DNA of 64,000 bases from Bin87 sp034423595 (GTDB taxonomy: Bacteria; Chloroflexota; Dehalococcoidia; Lucifugimonadales; UBA3495). Made by a program: the position numbers and the translations under genes. The notes under the pieces were generated by a model. That model saw only the letters and a program-made list of their open reading frames with translations, did no database searches and was not told where the DNA came from. Positions within the stretch are counted from its first letter, which is position 1. Every line of letters begins with the position of its first letter. Positions 25,972 through 35,260 of this stretch are shown here, in pieces. The stretch lies in assembly GCA_965207025.1 (NCBI GenBank), contig OZ242258.1, positions 620,001 through 684,000 on the forward strand, given 5' to 3'.

Positions 25972-28900
25972 TCAGTTGGCGTTCCGGATGGTGATGGTGT
26001 AGTCAGTGTATCCCGACACCCGGTAGCCCGGCCCGTTCAGCAGCCGGAAGATCGCCGTCTCGCTGCCTTCCGCCTTGTCGTCCTTTCTGGGGGCAAAGCC
26101 AAACCTGGCCCAATAGACGTCAGGCCTGCCGAAGTCATTACCGAAGGGAGCGCCGGGCGTGACCCAAAAGATATCCCCCGCCTCCTCGATGGTTTGATCG
26201 CCAATGTTGAACAGGGTGAAGTCCTTGTCGTCCCCGGACGGGGTCGCCGTTCCGCCAACGTACTGGAAGTACACCCTTCCCGTAAAGGAATTGGTGACGT
26301 AGAACGTCGGGTTGAACGTCCCGCCGTCTTCCCACCTTTCAGATTGGGTAATACCCGTCCCATGAATTGCGGGATGATTCATCGTGAACACCGGGGTGTT
26401 CTCGTCGTTGTCGTCGTCCATGATGGTCAGCGTGTACTCCGTGATCTGCCCCAGGGAGTACCCCGGCCCGGTCTCCAGCATCAGGACCAGCCGCTCGTCG
26501 GCCTCGTTGTCCATGTCGGCGGTGATGGTCACCGGGATGTCCACGTAGTCCCGCCCGGCAATCACCTGCGCCTCGTTGGGCGTTGGGACGCTGTAGTCCC
26601 CAGCGCCGGCCTCGATCAGGGGCGAGAGACTTTTGACGTCGAACTTCAGGGTGAAGGCCGGTTCCGCCGGCCGGTCCAGGTTGACCCGGACGGTGTGCGT
26701 GCCGATGTTGTCTTCGTACACGCTGACCGCGGGTTCGGCGAAGGACACCACCGGCGCGTCGTCGTCCCTGATGGTCAGCTCGTGGCGTATCGGCAGGGCC
26801 AGGTTGCAGCCGTCGCAGCCGGTCAGGGTCAGCACCACAGTCTGGTCGCCCTCGTTGATTTCGTCGTTGCGGATGGTTACCGGCACCTGGACCCGGGAGG
26901 CCCTGGCCGGGACCGTAACCGTGCCGGAGCCGTTGCTCAGGCCGCTGATGGTGAAGTCCTCCTCGGCGCCCTCCGTGGCCGTGCCGCCAACGCTGTAGCT
27001 GACGGTGAAGTCCTCGTGGGCCGCCGGCTCCACCAGGATGGTCGCCCGGTGGGTGCCGGCCGCTTCGCTGGCGCTGGCCTCCGCCGCCGCGAAGGCCACC
27101 AGCGGCAGGTCGTCGTCCGCAATGGTCAGCGTGTGCTCGCCGGGGTCGCCCACGGCGTAGCCCGAGCCGGCCCGCAGCGTCAGCACCACCGTCTCGTCCG
27201 GTTCGTTGTCGCCGTCGTCGGTGATCTCCACCCAAATGTCAACGCCGGTGGCTCCTCCCAGCGCGAACGTCGTGTTGTCAACCTGGTAGTCCCGGTTGCG
27301 GCTGGCCGTGCCGCCCACGCCGTAGCGCAGGGTCAGGCCGTCCGGGGGCGCCGGCGGGGAGAGGTTCACCCGCACGGTGTGGGTGCCCTTACCCTCGCCG
27401 GGGTTGGACGCGCCGGCGGCGAATCTGGCCCGGGGCAGGTCGTCGTCCCGGATGGTCACCGTGTGCTTCCTGCCGTCTCCACGGGTGTAGTTCCCCGGGC
27501 TGTTCAGCAGCGTCAGGACCACCGTCTTGTCGCCCTCGACGGCGCCGTTGTTGATGATGGTTACCGGGATGGTGACGCTGGTGTCCCGGGCCCCCGCCGA
27601 CACCGACCCGGTGGAGCCCGTTGCGCCGACTATGCTGTAGTGCTCGTCCCTCCTGGCCGTGCCGCCAATGGTGTAGTTGATGGTCACGTCCGTCGTATCG
27701 GGCGCCGGGTTCAGGTTGACCACCACGTTGTGCGTGGTGTTTGCCTCGTCAACCGCGCTTTCGGTCAGGGCGAACTCCGCCCGGGGGCCGTCGTCCTCGA
27801 TGATGGTCAGCGTGTAGCTGGACGGATTGCCCACGTCGTAATAGTGGCGCGGGGACAGGAACAGGTTCAGCACCGTGTCGTCACTGGTATCGTTGTCGTC
27901 GAGCACCCGTACCGGTATGTCCACGCTGGTTACCCCGCTTGGGACCCTGACCGACCTCTCCCGCCCGGAGCCGGCGATGCTGAAGCGGACGTCCTCGTCA
28001 CCCACGTCGCCGCCCAGGGTGTAGTGGATGTCCAGGGCAGCGTGGGACGGCCGGTCCAGGTTGACGGTCACGTTGTGGATATAGTTCCCCTCGCTCAGGG
28101 GTTCCGTCGGGGAGGCGGCGAAGGACACCGTGGGGTTGTCGTCGTCCAGCACCGCCACGCTGGCCGTACTAGGGGTCCCCCGCGTGTAGCCCAAGCCGTT
28201 CTCCAGGGTGACGGTCACCTCCCCGTCGGGCCGGTCCAGGTCGTCGGACTGGGTGGGCACGGTGATGGTCGCCCGGCCCCGGTTGTCCAGGGTTATGTCC
28301 TGGCGGCCCTCTTCCGTGGCGTCCACGTAGCCGCCGGTTTCGATGTCCACCCGCTTGTCCGCCACCGTGTAGTAGACCACCAAGGTATCGCCGGCCACCG
28401 GGGCCGGGGAGGCGCGCACCGTGAAGGTGGCGTCCTCTCCCTCTCCGACGTCGGGGCCGGCCTCCAGCGACAACCGCGGTTCATCCAGCCCCTCGCTGGT
28501 CGCCGCAACCGCCTCCGACCAGTAGCCGGCAACGCCCGGCATATTCACCGCCCGCACGTAGTAGCAGATGCTGGCATCCGGGTTATAGTTTCGGTCCTGG
28601 TACACAGTTCCCTTGACCGCAAACACCCCGGCTTGATCCAGCTCCGGCGTCAGGCACGGCCTCCCTGACTCATCCTCGAACCGCGACATCTCGTAGTGGG
28701 ATACCGGCCAGCCGTTCAGCGATTCCACCTCGTTCCACTGCACCACCGCCGTGGGGGGCGTAGGGAAAAACGACCCTTGCAGGTCCTGCGGCGTTCCCGG
28801 CGGCGGCCCGCCGGTTCCCGGCTGCGCCATGATGGTTGCCGCGTTGTTCTCCCCGATGTAGTCGAAGTAGGGGGTGGAGTGGACCCTGCCGTCGATTGTA

Positions 28901-30957
28901 ACCGAGTATTCCTCAGTGTTGGCGATGGTGGCCGTGATGTCTCCGGTGGGCACGCCGGCCGGGGCGATGAGGGTAAGCGTCGGGAAGGCCAGCTTGCCCT
29001 CGAAGGGTCGTGGACCAGAGATCGGCATCGCGCCGATGGTCCACGTCCCGTCGCAGAGGTGAGAAGCGTCGCAGTCGCCCTGCTCATAGATGCCTTCGCT
29101 GGCGATGCTCTCCGCGCCCTCCGGTACGCCGCTAAGGGCAACCTGCACCTCCGGGGCCTCGTCCGGCCCGTTGTTGGCCGCATGGATGGTGTAGGCCGTC
29201 CGCCCGACCCCCGCGAGTGGACTACCCTCGCCGCCGTCCATGACCGCCAACTCCGCGATCGGGCCCACGTGGAAGATATAATCGCCCGATGCGGGGTAGG
29301 TGGTGACGCCATCGCTGCGGGTCGACAGCGCATGGAAGTTCACCACGTAGGTGCCGAGCGTCTCAAACTCCAGAAACATGTCCGTTTGAGAGCTTGCAGG
29401 CCTGCTCAAATTGAAGGCGGGGCGTTCGTGACTGGGGTTGGGATTAAAGAACGTCCCTGCCGAACTGCTGTCGAAGCGGACTTTGACCCTACCTGGGGCT
29501 GTCGTGCCATGCAGACCGCTCACGCTTACCGTGCGGACCAGGTTGCTCCAGTCGGCGATGTTGGTGTTGAAACCTACCCGGGAGTACCAAACTCTAATGC
29601 CACGGTGATCGAAATTGCCGGACTCTTTTCTGCCGGTCTGCCACGACACGGTGGTGGGGTCAGTAACGCTATTACTGTTGGTGTCATACTTGCGACCAGC
29701 GGGGTCGCGCACGTTAATGATGATCGAGTCGGGAGCAAGATATCTATCGACACTATATTGATATTTTAGCGAGGTAATATAATCTGGCAGTTTGATGTTA
29801 TTGCCGCCGTCTTCTCTCGCCAACAGCAACAACTCATCGGCGTCGTTACAGGGATGTCCGGTGACGCCCACGCAGTCGTGGAGCCACCAGAGGATAATCT
29901 CCCCGGAGGACAGCACCCGCTTCGTATCCTCCAGGCACAGAGTGGCGACGTCATTGCTGTGCTTTCTGAGATCTAGTTTGAAGGCCGGTGAGTAGTGCTG
30001 CACCAACTTCGCCGTCAGGCAGCGTTCGGACAGTGGCAGATCCCCCACCGAAGGAAATGCGGAGATGACTACCCGCACATCCTGCACGGGAAAGTCCTCA
30101 AAGTTCGTAGTATCGGTGCCAAAGATGGTGCCGACGTTCCAGCGCCTGGTGCGGCCATCGATCTGCCTGACACCGGACGGTAACGGCCCGGGTGCGAATT
30201 CCAGCCCCTCTGTCAATTCGTACACCAGGGAAACTTCGAAGGCGTAGTTAATGTATTTTGAGCCCGGACGAGGCAGGCCCGGGTGAGTCTTCGCAGCACC
30301 GTCGTTGGCTGCCGTGATACCAATCACCGCCTCATCGTCTGCTTTTGACACGAATCGGAGATACACCGCGGGGTCGGCAACAGTGTGATCGATGCCACGA
30401 CTAGCAGGGGTGACGACGTAATGAGCTTCTGTCTCGTTGTCCGCCGGAGTAGGCGGTTGCTCCATTGGACGGGTGGGGAGTATCTCTGCATGGAGGCGAG
30501 CTATGAGCCACTGCTCTTCTCCCCCGAGCCCGTCCCGGTTCAGGATTTCTCTACCGTCAATCCGCAGAAAATAGGTCCCGCCGCCTGGCGGGATGACTGG
30601 AATGGTCCACACCCCCGTTACGGGATCGAGATGGCCGTCGTGATCAGGTTCGGCATCGACATTAGTTGGGGGTCTTATCCGTTCCGTAGACCACCCCCCC
30701 GGAATGGCGAGTTCTGGCGGGTCTACACTCAGTTGAACCTTGACGTCCCGGATTGGGGTTCGAATGGCACGCGTATCTACAACCTCCAGTGTCAGGATCC
30801 ATCTAGGAGTGGCTGCAAAGTATAGAGAAGTTGGTTCAGAATGGAGGGAGAATTGGAGCGAACCCTGGTCAGGCGAGGCTTCCGCCGGCGCCGTGGCCGC
30901 CATCATGGCGACCACGGCTACCAGCCACAGCACGGTCAGCGTTTTGGCGACGGGCAT
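25972..30957 (-). CDS. Giant secreted Calx-beta repeat protein (adhesin-like)
   Basis: This is a 1661-residue surface or secreted protein. A signal peptide is present (LTVLWLVAVVAMMAATAPAEA). Residues ~30-590 are beta-rich and unassigned. A DUF11-like domain occupies about 590-700 (AELAVMDGGEGSPLAGVGRT) and a fibronectin type III domain about 735-830. About seven consecutive Calx-beta modules of ~115 residues follow, each ending in a calcium-site motif such as TIIEDDGP, TIRDDDLP, TIADDDLP or TIMDDDND. Calx-beta arrays bind Ca2+ and make stiff adhesive rods. No sortase signal or C-terminal membrane anchor is visible. It ends with TITIRNAN. The neighbouring gene 30970 encodes another exported protein in the same orientation, 12 bases away. 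Both could stabilise mating pairs or attach cells to surfaces. Confidence 0.85.
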   Translation of the reverse strand: MPVAKTLTVLWLVAVVAMMAATAPAEASPDQGSLQFSLHSEPTSLYFAATPRWILTLEVVDTRAIRTPIRDVKVQLSVDPPELAIPGGWSTERIRPPTNVDAEPDHDGHLDPVTGVWTIPVIPPGGGTYFLRIDGREILNRDGLGGEEQWLIARLHAEILPTRPMEQPPTPADNETEAHYVVTPASRGIDHTVADPAVYLRFVSKADDEAVIGITAANDGAAKTHPGLPRPGSKYINYAFEVSLVYELTEGLEFAPGPLPSGVRQIDGRTRRWNVGTIFGTDTTNFEDFPVQDVRVVISAFPSVGDLPLSERCLTAKLVQHYSPAFKLDLRKHSNDVATLCLEDTKRVLSSGEIILWWLHDCVGVTGHPCNDADELLLLAREDGGNNIKLPDYITSLKYQYSVDRYLAPDSIIINVRDPAGRKYDTNSNSVTDPTTVSWQTGRKESGNFDHRGIRVWYSRVGFNTNIADWSNLVRTVSVSGLHGTTAPGRVKVRFDSSSAGTFFNPNPSHERPAFNLSRPASSQTDMFLEFETLGTYVVNFHALSTRSDGVTTYPASGDYIFHVGPIAELAVMDGGEGSPLAGVGRTAYTIHAANNGPDEAPEVQVALSGVPEGAESIASEGIYEQGDCDASHLCDGTWTIGAMPISGPRPFEGKLAFPTLTLIAPAGVPTGDITATIANTEEYSVTIDGRVHSTPYFDYIGENNAATIMAQPGTGGPPPGTPQDLQGSFFPTPPTAVVQWNEVESLNGWPVSHYEMSRFEDESGRPCLTPELDQAGVFAVKGTVYQDRNYNPDASICYYVRAVNMPGVAGYWSEAVAATSEGLDEPRLSLEAGPDVGEGEDATFTVRASPAPVAGDTLVVYYTVADKRVDIETGGYVDATEEGRQDITLDNRGRATITVPTQSDDLDRPDGEVTVTLENGLGYTRGTPSTASVAVLDDDNPTVSFAASPTEPLSEGNYIHNVTVNLDRPSHAALDIHYTLGGDVGDEDVRFSIAGSGRERSVRVPSGVTSVDIPVRVLDDNDTSDDTVLNLFLSPRHYYDVGNPSSYTLTIIEDDGPRAEFALTESAVDEANTTHNVVVNLNPAPDTTDVTINYTIGGTARRDEHYSIVGATGSTGSVSAGARDTSVTIPVTIINNGAVEGDKTVVLTLLNSPGNYTRGDGRKHTVTIRDDDLPRARFAAGASNPGEGKGTHTVRVNLSPPAPPDGLTLRYGVGGTASRNRDYQVDNTTFALGGATGVDIWVEITDDGDNEPDETVVLTLRAGSGYAVGDPGEHTLTIADDDLPLVAFAAAEASASEAAGTHRATILVEPAAHEDFTVSYSVGGTATEGAEEDFTISGLSNGSGTVTVPARASRVQVPVTIRNDEINEGDQTVVLTLTGCDGCNLALPIRHELTIRDDDAPVVSFAEPAVSVYEDNIGTHTVRVNLDRPAEPAFTLKFDVKSLSPLIEAGAGDYSVPTPNEAQVIAGRDYVDIPVTITADMDNEADERLVLMLETGPGYSLGQITEYTLTIMDDDNDENTPVFTMNHPAIHGTGITQSERWEDGGTFNPTFYVTNSFTGRVYFQYVGGTATPSGDDKDFTLFNIGDQTIEEAGDIFWVTPGAPFGNDFGRPDVYWARFGFAPRKDDKAEGSETAIFRLLNGPGYRVSGYTDYTITIRNAN

Positions 30958-30969
30958 GGCGGGCCGGCC

Positions 30970-32736
30970 TTATTCGGCTTCACGCCAGGTAAGCGTGATA
31001 ACGTTTGACCACACGCTGCCCGTGCCCCACGTCATTTCCACCTTGAAGGATTCGGAGCCGGGATGTGAGTGCGGATGGACGTTGGCGTGGGTATGGCGCC
31101 AAATTTGGCCCTGTACCGAAAGGGGGCCGCTCCAGTCGGATTCGTTTTCAAGCATTGTGTACCACGTCAGGTGTGGAGTGTGGCCGGTGGGTATATCACT
31201 CGTGTCCAACGTCGCGTCGAGCCTGGCCTTTTGACCGACTGCGAGATCGATACCTGGTGTGGCGCTGAGCGTCACGCTGGGTTCTTCGTCCTCCAGGGCA
31301 ATCCGGACCGCCAGGGTGTCGTCGGTGGTGAGGTCGGGGTTGCTCTCGTGGTCGATCCTGTCGGTGACGCTCAGCGTGAGTTCGTAGCCGGGCTTCGTCT
31401 CGTAGTCCAGGTCGGCCCCGTCGGCGACTTTGATCTGGACGGAGTGCGGATCTGCGATGGCCTCCACCGCGAATTGCTCGTGGCCCTCGCCAGAGAGATT
31501 GTAGTAGAAGGTGTCCGCTTCTCCCTCATAGATGGGAATCGGAGCGCCCACCAGCGTGCCGGCCGGGGAGTTCTCGGGTACCGTGAGGCTGACGCCGAAG
31601 ACGGGCGGCTCATTTTCGAGGAGCTCGTCGCCCACCTGAATGGTGTAGGTCTTGACCTCGCTGCTCTCCGTTATTTTGCTGCTGATGGCCTTCCAGTCCC
31701 GGGGAGCGCCTGCCGGCCGGTCGCGGGCGACCCAGCCGATGAGGTGGACCGAAGTCTCATAGGTGCCGGGCTGGGTGAAGATCCACTCGAAACTCTCGAA
31801 CTGCCCTGGCTCCATATCCAGCGGCTTGGTGTGGACCCTTTCGCTGTTCCAGAAGACTTGGCGGGCACCATCGCGATCCCGCTGATTGACGCGATAGGAG
31901 ATCACGTGCGGGTCGTCTTCGGGGGGAATGCCGTCGGTATGCTCCACCTCGAAGGCGTAGCGCAACGGCGGCGCGTCGATGAGGTTGCCATGGCCGTCGT
32001 CAACCTTCTTGGCCCAGTGCTGGTCGTCCAGGTGCCGGGTTGAGAAGCCCAGCGACAGGCCGTTGCTGTGGGCCGTGGCGGTCTCGTCCTCGGTGGTGTC
32101 CGGGTCGTCCACCGCGCTCTCGTCTACATCAGCAGTACTCGGGTCGTCCGTGCGCAGCCACCAGACCGCGGCGTCGGCCGGCACCGGGTCAGTACTGCCA
32201 AGTCCGAGCGCCTCGCGGAGGCCCTCGTACCGATCCAGCGACAACTGGCCGGCGGTCGCCTCGGCTTCAGTGGCGACCACCGCCACCTTGCGCAGGTCCG
32301 TGACGTGGATGATCAGCTCATCGATGTCAACCCCGGACTCGTTGTACTTGGTGACCGTAATTTTATCCTCCCCCTCTTCATCATCGGGGTCAGGTTCGAT
32401 CGTCTGCGACACATAGGGCGGGCAGGTGTTGGTGTGGAGGAGGCCGGTGTTGGCCGGATCCAGGCCAGCGGACTCTCCGGGGTCTGCGGTCGTCGATTCC
32501 CAGTAGGTGTCGAAGAGGGCGTAGTGCCCCGTGGTCCGCTCGTGCGGCTCCTCCATGGAAGCTTCGGCTGCGCCGGGGCCGCAGGGCTGCGGGTCGGCGT
32601 AGGTGTTGTCGGCGCTCTGGGCCTGGGTCGGCCCGGCGGTCAGGGTAATGGTCACCGCGACGGCGGCGATGAGGGCTAGCACTAAGACAGCCCCGAGGAG
32701 TTTGAGGGGCATTGCTGATTGGGACAGAGTGTTCAT
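30970..32736 (-). CDS. Exported protein with cadherin-like domain
   Basis: This is a 588-residue protein with an N-terminal signal (MPLKLLGAVLVLALIAAVAV, then ALTAGPTQAQS-like cleavage region). The first ~370 residues of the mature chain are unassigned but contain SFEWIFTQPGTYETSVHLIG, a PKD/Ig-like strand pattern. Residues ~385-490 form a cadherin-like module: ENEPPVFGVSLTVPENSPAG, DLDYETKPGYELTLSVTDR. A final beta-sandwich (~500-585) ends in WREAE without a clear anchor. It lies directly upstream of the Calx-beta gene on the same strand, so the two form an exported adhesin pair carried by the ICE. Confidence 0.75.
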   Translation of the reverse strand: MNTLSQSAMPLKLLGAVLVLALIAAVAVTITLTAGPTQAQSADNTYADPQPCGPGAAEASMEEPHERTTGHYALFDTYWESTTADPGESAGLDPANTGLLHTNTCPPYVSQTIEPDPDDEEGEDKITVTKYNESGVDIDELIIHVTDLRKVAVVATEAEATAGQLSLDRYEGLREALGLGSTDPVPADAAVWWLRTDDPSTADVDESAVDDPDTTEDETATAHSNGLSLGFSTRHLDDQHWAKKVDDGHGNLIDAPPLRYAFEVEHTDGIPPEDDPHVISYRVNQRDRDGARQVFWNSERVHTKPLDMEPGQFESFEWIFTQPGTYETSVHLIGWVARDRPAGAPRDWKAISSKITESSEVKTYTIQVGDELLENEPPVFGVSLTVPENSPAGTLVGAPIPIYEGEADTFYYNLSGEGHEQFAVEAIADPHSVQIKVADGADLDYETKPGYELTLSVTDRIDHESNPDLTTDDTLAVRIALEDEEPSVTLSATPGIDLAVGQKARLDATLDTSDIPTGHTPHLTWYTMLENESDWSGPLSVQGQIWRHTHANVHPHSHPGSESFKVEMTWGTGSVWSNVITLTWREAE

Positions 32737-33065
32737 GGTCTCTTTTGGTTTCCTCTAATTTGGAATGTCGATTGGGGCGTTTGGTTCTTATGGGTGTCGC
32801 GCTTGGCACGCGCCGGGTTTCTACACTGGTTCGCCTCCATGCCGGACCGGTGGGTATGGAGGAAGTCCGGCAGCATCGGGCAAAAGCTGTGGGCCGGCAT
32901 CGGCGCGGTGGCAGTCAGGGGCTGCCACCGCCACACGCAAAAAAGCGGCCAGACCCGCGACAGTCAATGCTGTCGGGATCCGACCGCCAATGCGTCGGCC
33001 GGTATGATATGAGGGGCTGGACTGCCTACAAGCGGGTCTGCCCTCGGAAAACTCGGGGGGGGGGG
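32737..33065. other. Intergenic region ending in a G-run
   Basis: There are 329 bases between the cadherin-like gene start and the insertion sequence, with no gene seen. It ends in eleven consecutive G residues (33055-33065) that abut the left inverted repeat of the IS; seven G residues abut the right one. Confidence 0.5.
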
Positions 33066-34398
33066 CTGACAAGGGTATGTAAGACGTTTTTAGGTAGGCG
33101 CATGGTGAGTAATCTCCAGGTTGGACTTGGGTTCGGGCCAAGGCTCTGGCAACAGCCAGAGTTGGGTCCAGAGGCGGCCTTGGATGAGCAATCGCCGGAG
33201 GCGTTCCATGCCGTGGCGGATCACGCTGACGGTGCGGCCCGTCCGGCGCCAGGGGTTGCGATGTACGGGAACCGGCGTCTTGGGCGGCGTGCGCAGGTTG
33301 CCTGGGTCAATGTTGCGGTCGTAGGCGTCCTCGACCCTGGTGCCATAGGCCAGGGACAGCAGGGTGGCCACCGAGAGCACCAGCCAGTGGCGGGAGACGC
33401 GGTCTGGGTCGGTGCGCCGGGTCTTGTCCCACTTCCAGCCCAGGCTCTTGAGGGCCTTGAAGCCCAGTTCGATCCAGAAGCGCAGCGCGTACCAACTGGG
33501 TCCCACCTTGTCGGGCGGCAGGTCGGTGAGGATGATCCAGGGTTCTTCCTGTTCGAGGTACCAGACCACCACGAGAGTGCAGCGGCGCTTGGCCTCGGGG
33601 GTGCTGAAGGCGGTGCCCTGGCCGATCCAGGCGGTGTCTGGCTGGGAAACGAAGCGCTGGGCGGGCAGGCGTTTGCCGCCGTCGGCGCAGAAGGTGATGT
33701 TCTTCCGGTAGCGCATACCAGGATGCCAGCCCTGCTCTCGTATCTGGTTCCAGAGCTTGGGGCTGGCAATGCCCCGGTCGCAGAGCACGATGACGGTCAT
33801 TCCCTCCGTAACCGCCGGAGCCAGTTGCTTGAGCAGTTCCACGATGGGGTCCGACCAGGATCCCTTCTGATTGGCTTTGAGGATGCGCCAGGCCACGGGA
33901 ATGGCGCAACTGCGGTAGAGGACGCTGATGACGATGGCGGTGGTCTGGTCGCCCTTGAGCGTGGGGTCGATGGCCAGGGCCAGGCGTTCGGAGCGCCACA
34001 GGGCCAAAACCCACCGCAGCAGGGGCGCGAAGCAGAGCGTAACGTCCAACTCAGTCCGGCAGGGACGGGCCCGGTCGCTGCCATCGTAGAGCCACTGGCG
34101 AATGTACTGGCGCAAGCTGTTCCAGTTGCCCTTGGCGGAGAGAGCCGAGGCCACGGCGTTCTGGCAGGCGCTGCCCGCCAGGATGGCCCCGCAGACCCAC
34201 ATTGCCAAGCCGGTCAATTGTGGCTGGGAGAGGTGAGGTAAATGCGTTTCAATCGTTTTTTGCATCTGATAGCATTCTCTGGGAAGGCGCATGGGGGACC
34301 TCCGGCACCTGGTTTCGACACACCCAGAATGCCGGAAAGCCCGGCGCCTTCCCAAGTTAAGCGCCGAGCCAGTTTTAGCCTTTACATACCCTTGTCAG
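33066..34398 (-). mobile_element. Complete DDE insertion sequence (1,333 bp)
   Basis: Perfect 17-base terminal inverted repeats occur at 33066-33082 (CTGACAAGGGTATGTAA) and 34382-34398. They enclose one intact transposase gene. The flanks are poly-G on both sides (11 and 7 G), consistent with insertion into a G-rich target and a duplicated G-run, although a target duplication cannot be measured in a homopolymer. Confidence 0.85.
33090..34292 (-). CDS. DDE transposase, IS4-like/IS701-like
   Basis: This is a 400-residue transposase with an RNase H-like core. Probable catalytic acidic residues are D in LALAIDPTLKGDQ, D in TVIVLCDRGIASPK, and E in FWIELGFKALKSLGWKW; the last resembles the Y/W-x-x-E-x-x-F/K-x-x-K block of IS4-superfamily enzymes. 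ATG 34292 is chosen because GGAGG precedes it within ten bases; a 21-codon upstream extension lacks a ribosome site. It fills the IS almost end to end and appears intact, so the element may still be active. Confidence 0.85.
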   Translation of the reverse strand: MRLPRECYQMQKTIETHLPHLSQPQLTGLAMWVCGAILAGSACQNAVASALSAKGNWNSLRQYIRQWLYDGSDRARPCRTELDVTLCFAPLLRWVLALWRSERLALAIDPTLKGDQTTAIVISVLYRSCAIPVAWRILKANQKGSWSDPIVELLKQLAPAVTEGMTVIVLCDRGIASPKLWNQIREQGWHPGMRYRKNITFCADGGKRLPAQRFVSQPDTAWIGQGTAFSTPEAKRRCTLVVVWYLEQEEPWIILTDLPPDKVGPSWYALRFWIELGFKALKSLGWKWDKTRRTDPDRVSRHWLVLSVATLLSLAYGTRVEDAYDRNIDPGNLRTPPKTPVPVHRNPWRRTGRTVSVIRHGMERLRRLLIQGRLWTQLWLLPEPWPEPKSNLEITHHAPT

Positions 34399-34885
34399 GG
34401 GGGGGCTTAGAGGGGTAGGTACGGGCAAATTCAAGCCCAAAACGTCAGATGCGCCGAGGTCCGGCAAACCCCGGTCCTGACCTCCGGTTGGAATGACTAT
34501 TGCGTCGTTCAGGTTCATCTCAATTGCACGGCGTGTGCGGCGGTGGCTTTATTCGCATTCGGATGTAGTATCATCTGCCGGAGGTTAACGACACTCTGTA
34601 TCGATATATTCCAGGACACTGTAACCCTTGGCGACTGCGGGCGCTCTGGAACCGATCAGAAGGCGAGGCGATTAACCCGAGTTTTTGATACTGAATTGAG
34701 ACCCTGTATCTTATAGAGATTGTATGCTGCCGGCGCCGTTATTGTCAAGCGGATATTCGCGGTGTCCTGCCCTTTCGGTTGCGCTCCTGGTGTCTATCCA
34801 GGCGCTTCAATACTGAAGGCGTCCCGTCCCATCGCCCCACTTCATGCCTCGGCGCATGCTCAGACCAACGCCGGCTTTCCAACCC
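34399..34885. other. Intergenic region, no gene seen
   Basis: About 490 bases between the IS and the TPR remnant. The stretch 34540-34760 is more AT-rich than its surroundings. No domain-bearing frame or RNA gene was recognised. Confidence 0.45.
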
Positions 34886-35138
34886 TCACCCGACAAGCCC
34901 CGCCTCTTCCGCCGCGACCCGCCGGTTAGAGAGGAGCAGCAGGTCGTCGGATGCCAGCAGGATTGACTCGTCCCAGTCCCGCACCGCCCTCTCCGGCTCC
35001 CCCAAGTCTAGGTACAGCTTCGACCGGCTGCGCAGGCACTTCAAGTTCTCAGGGTCCATGGCGTTGGCCCGGCTGCATTCCTCGGCTGCCCCGCTCCCTC
35101 TACTCGAAGTCGGCGCAGTTCCGCTTGTAGAACGCCAT
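34886..35138 (-). pseudogene. Remnant of a TPR protein
   Basis: The frame ending at 34886 encodes one and a half TPR units (ANAMDPENLKCLRSRSKLYL, LGEPERAVRDWDESILLASD). Its natural start appears to be MAFYKRNCADFE from ATG 35138 in another frame, which hits a TAG at 35100-35102. One extra T there explains the break. It lies just downstream of the long TPR gene and is likely a decayed relative or duplicate. Confidence 0.45.
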
Positions 35139-35260
35139 CGGATCGCTCGGCGGGACAACCAAAACAAAGGGAAGCCGCCGATGCGACGGTGCCTTCCCCC
35201 AGGTCTTCTCGGCGGGAAATCCACGCCAGAGGCATTCTCCCGGCGGCCGATTCAGTCTCT

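Noticed and set aside
25582..28668. 1,028-codon plus-strand frame opposite the Calx-beta gene
   Set aside because: The minus strand encodes repeated Calx-beta modules with a signal peptide. The plus product is a Val/Gly/Arg-rich mirror of the repeats.
33055..33065. G-run as a possible phase-variation tract of the cadherin-like gene
   Set aside because: It lies more than 300 bases upstream of the start, next to the IS end, with no sign of promoter overlap.
32712..34241. Plus-strand frame covering the IS
   Set aside because: Antisense of an intact transposase with terminal inverted repeats; no domain in the plus product.
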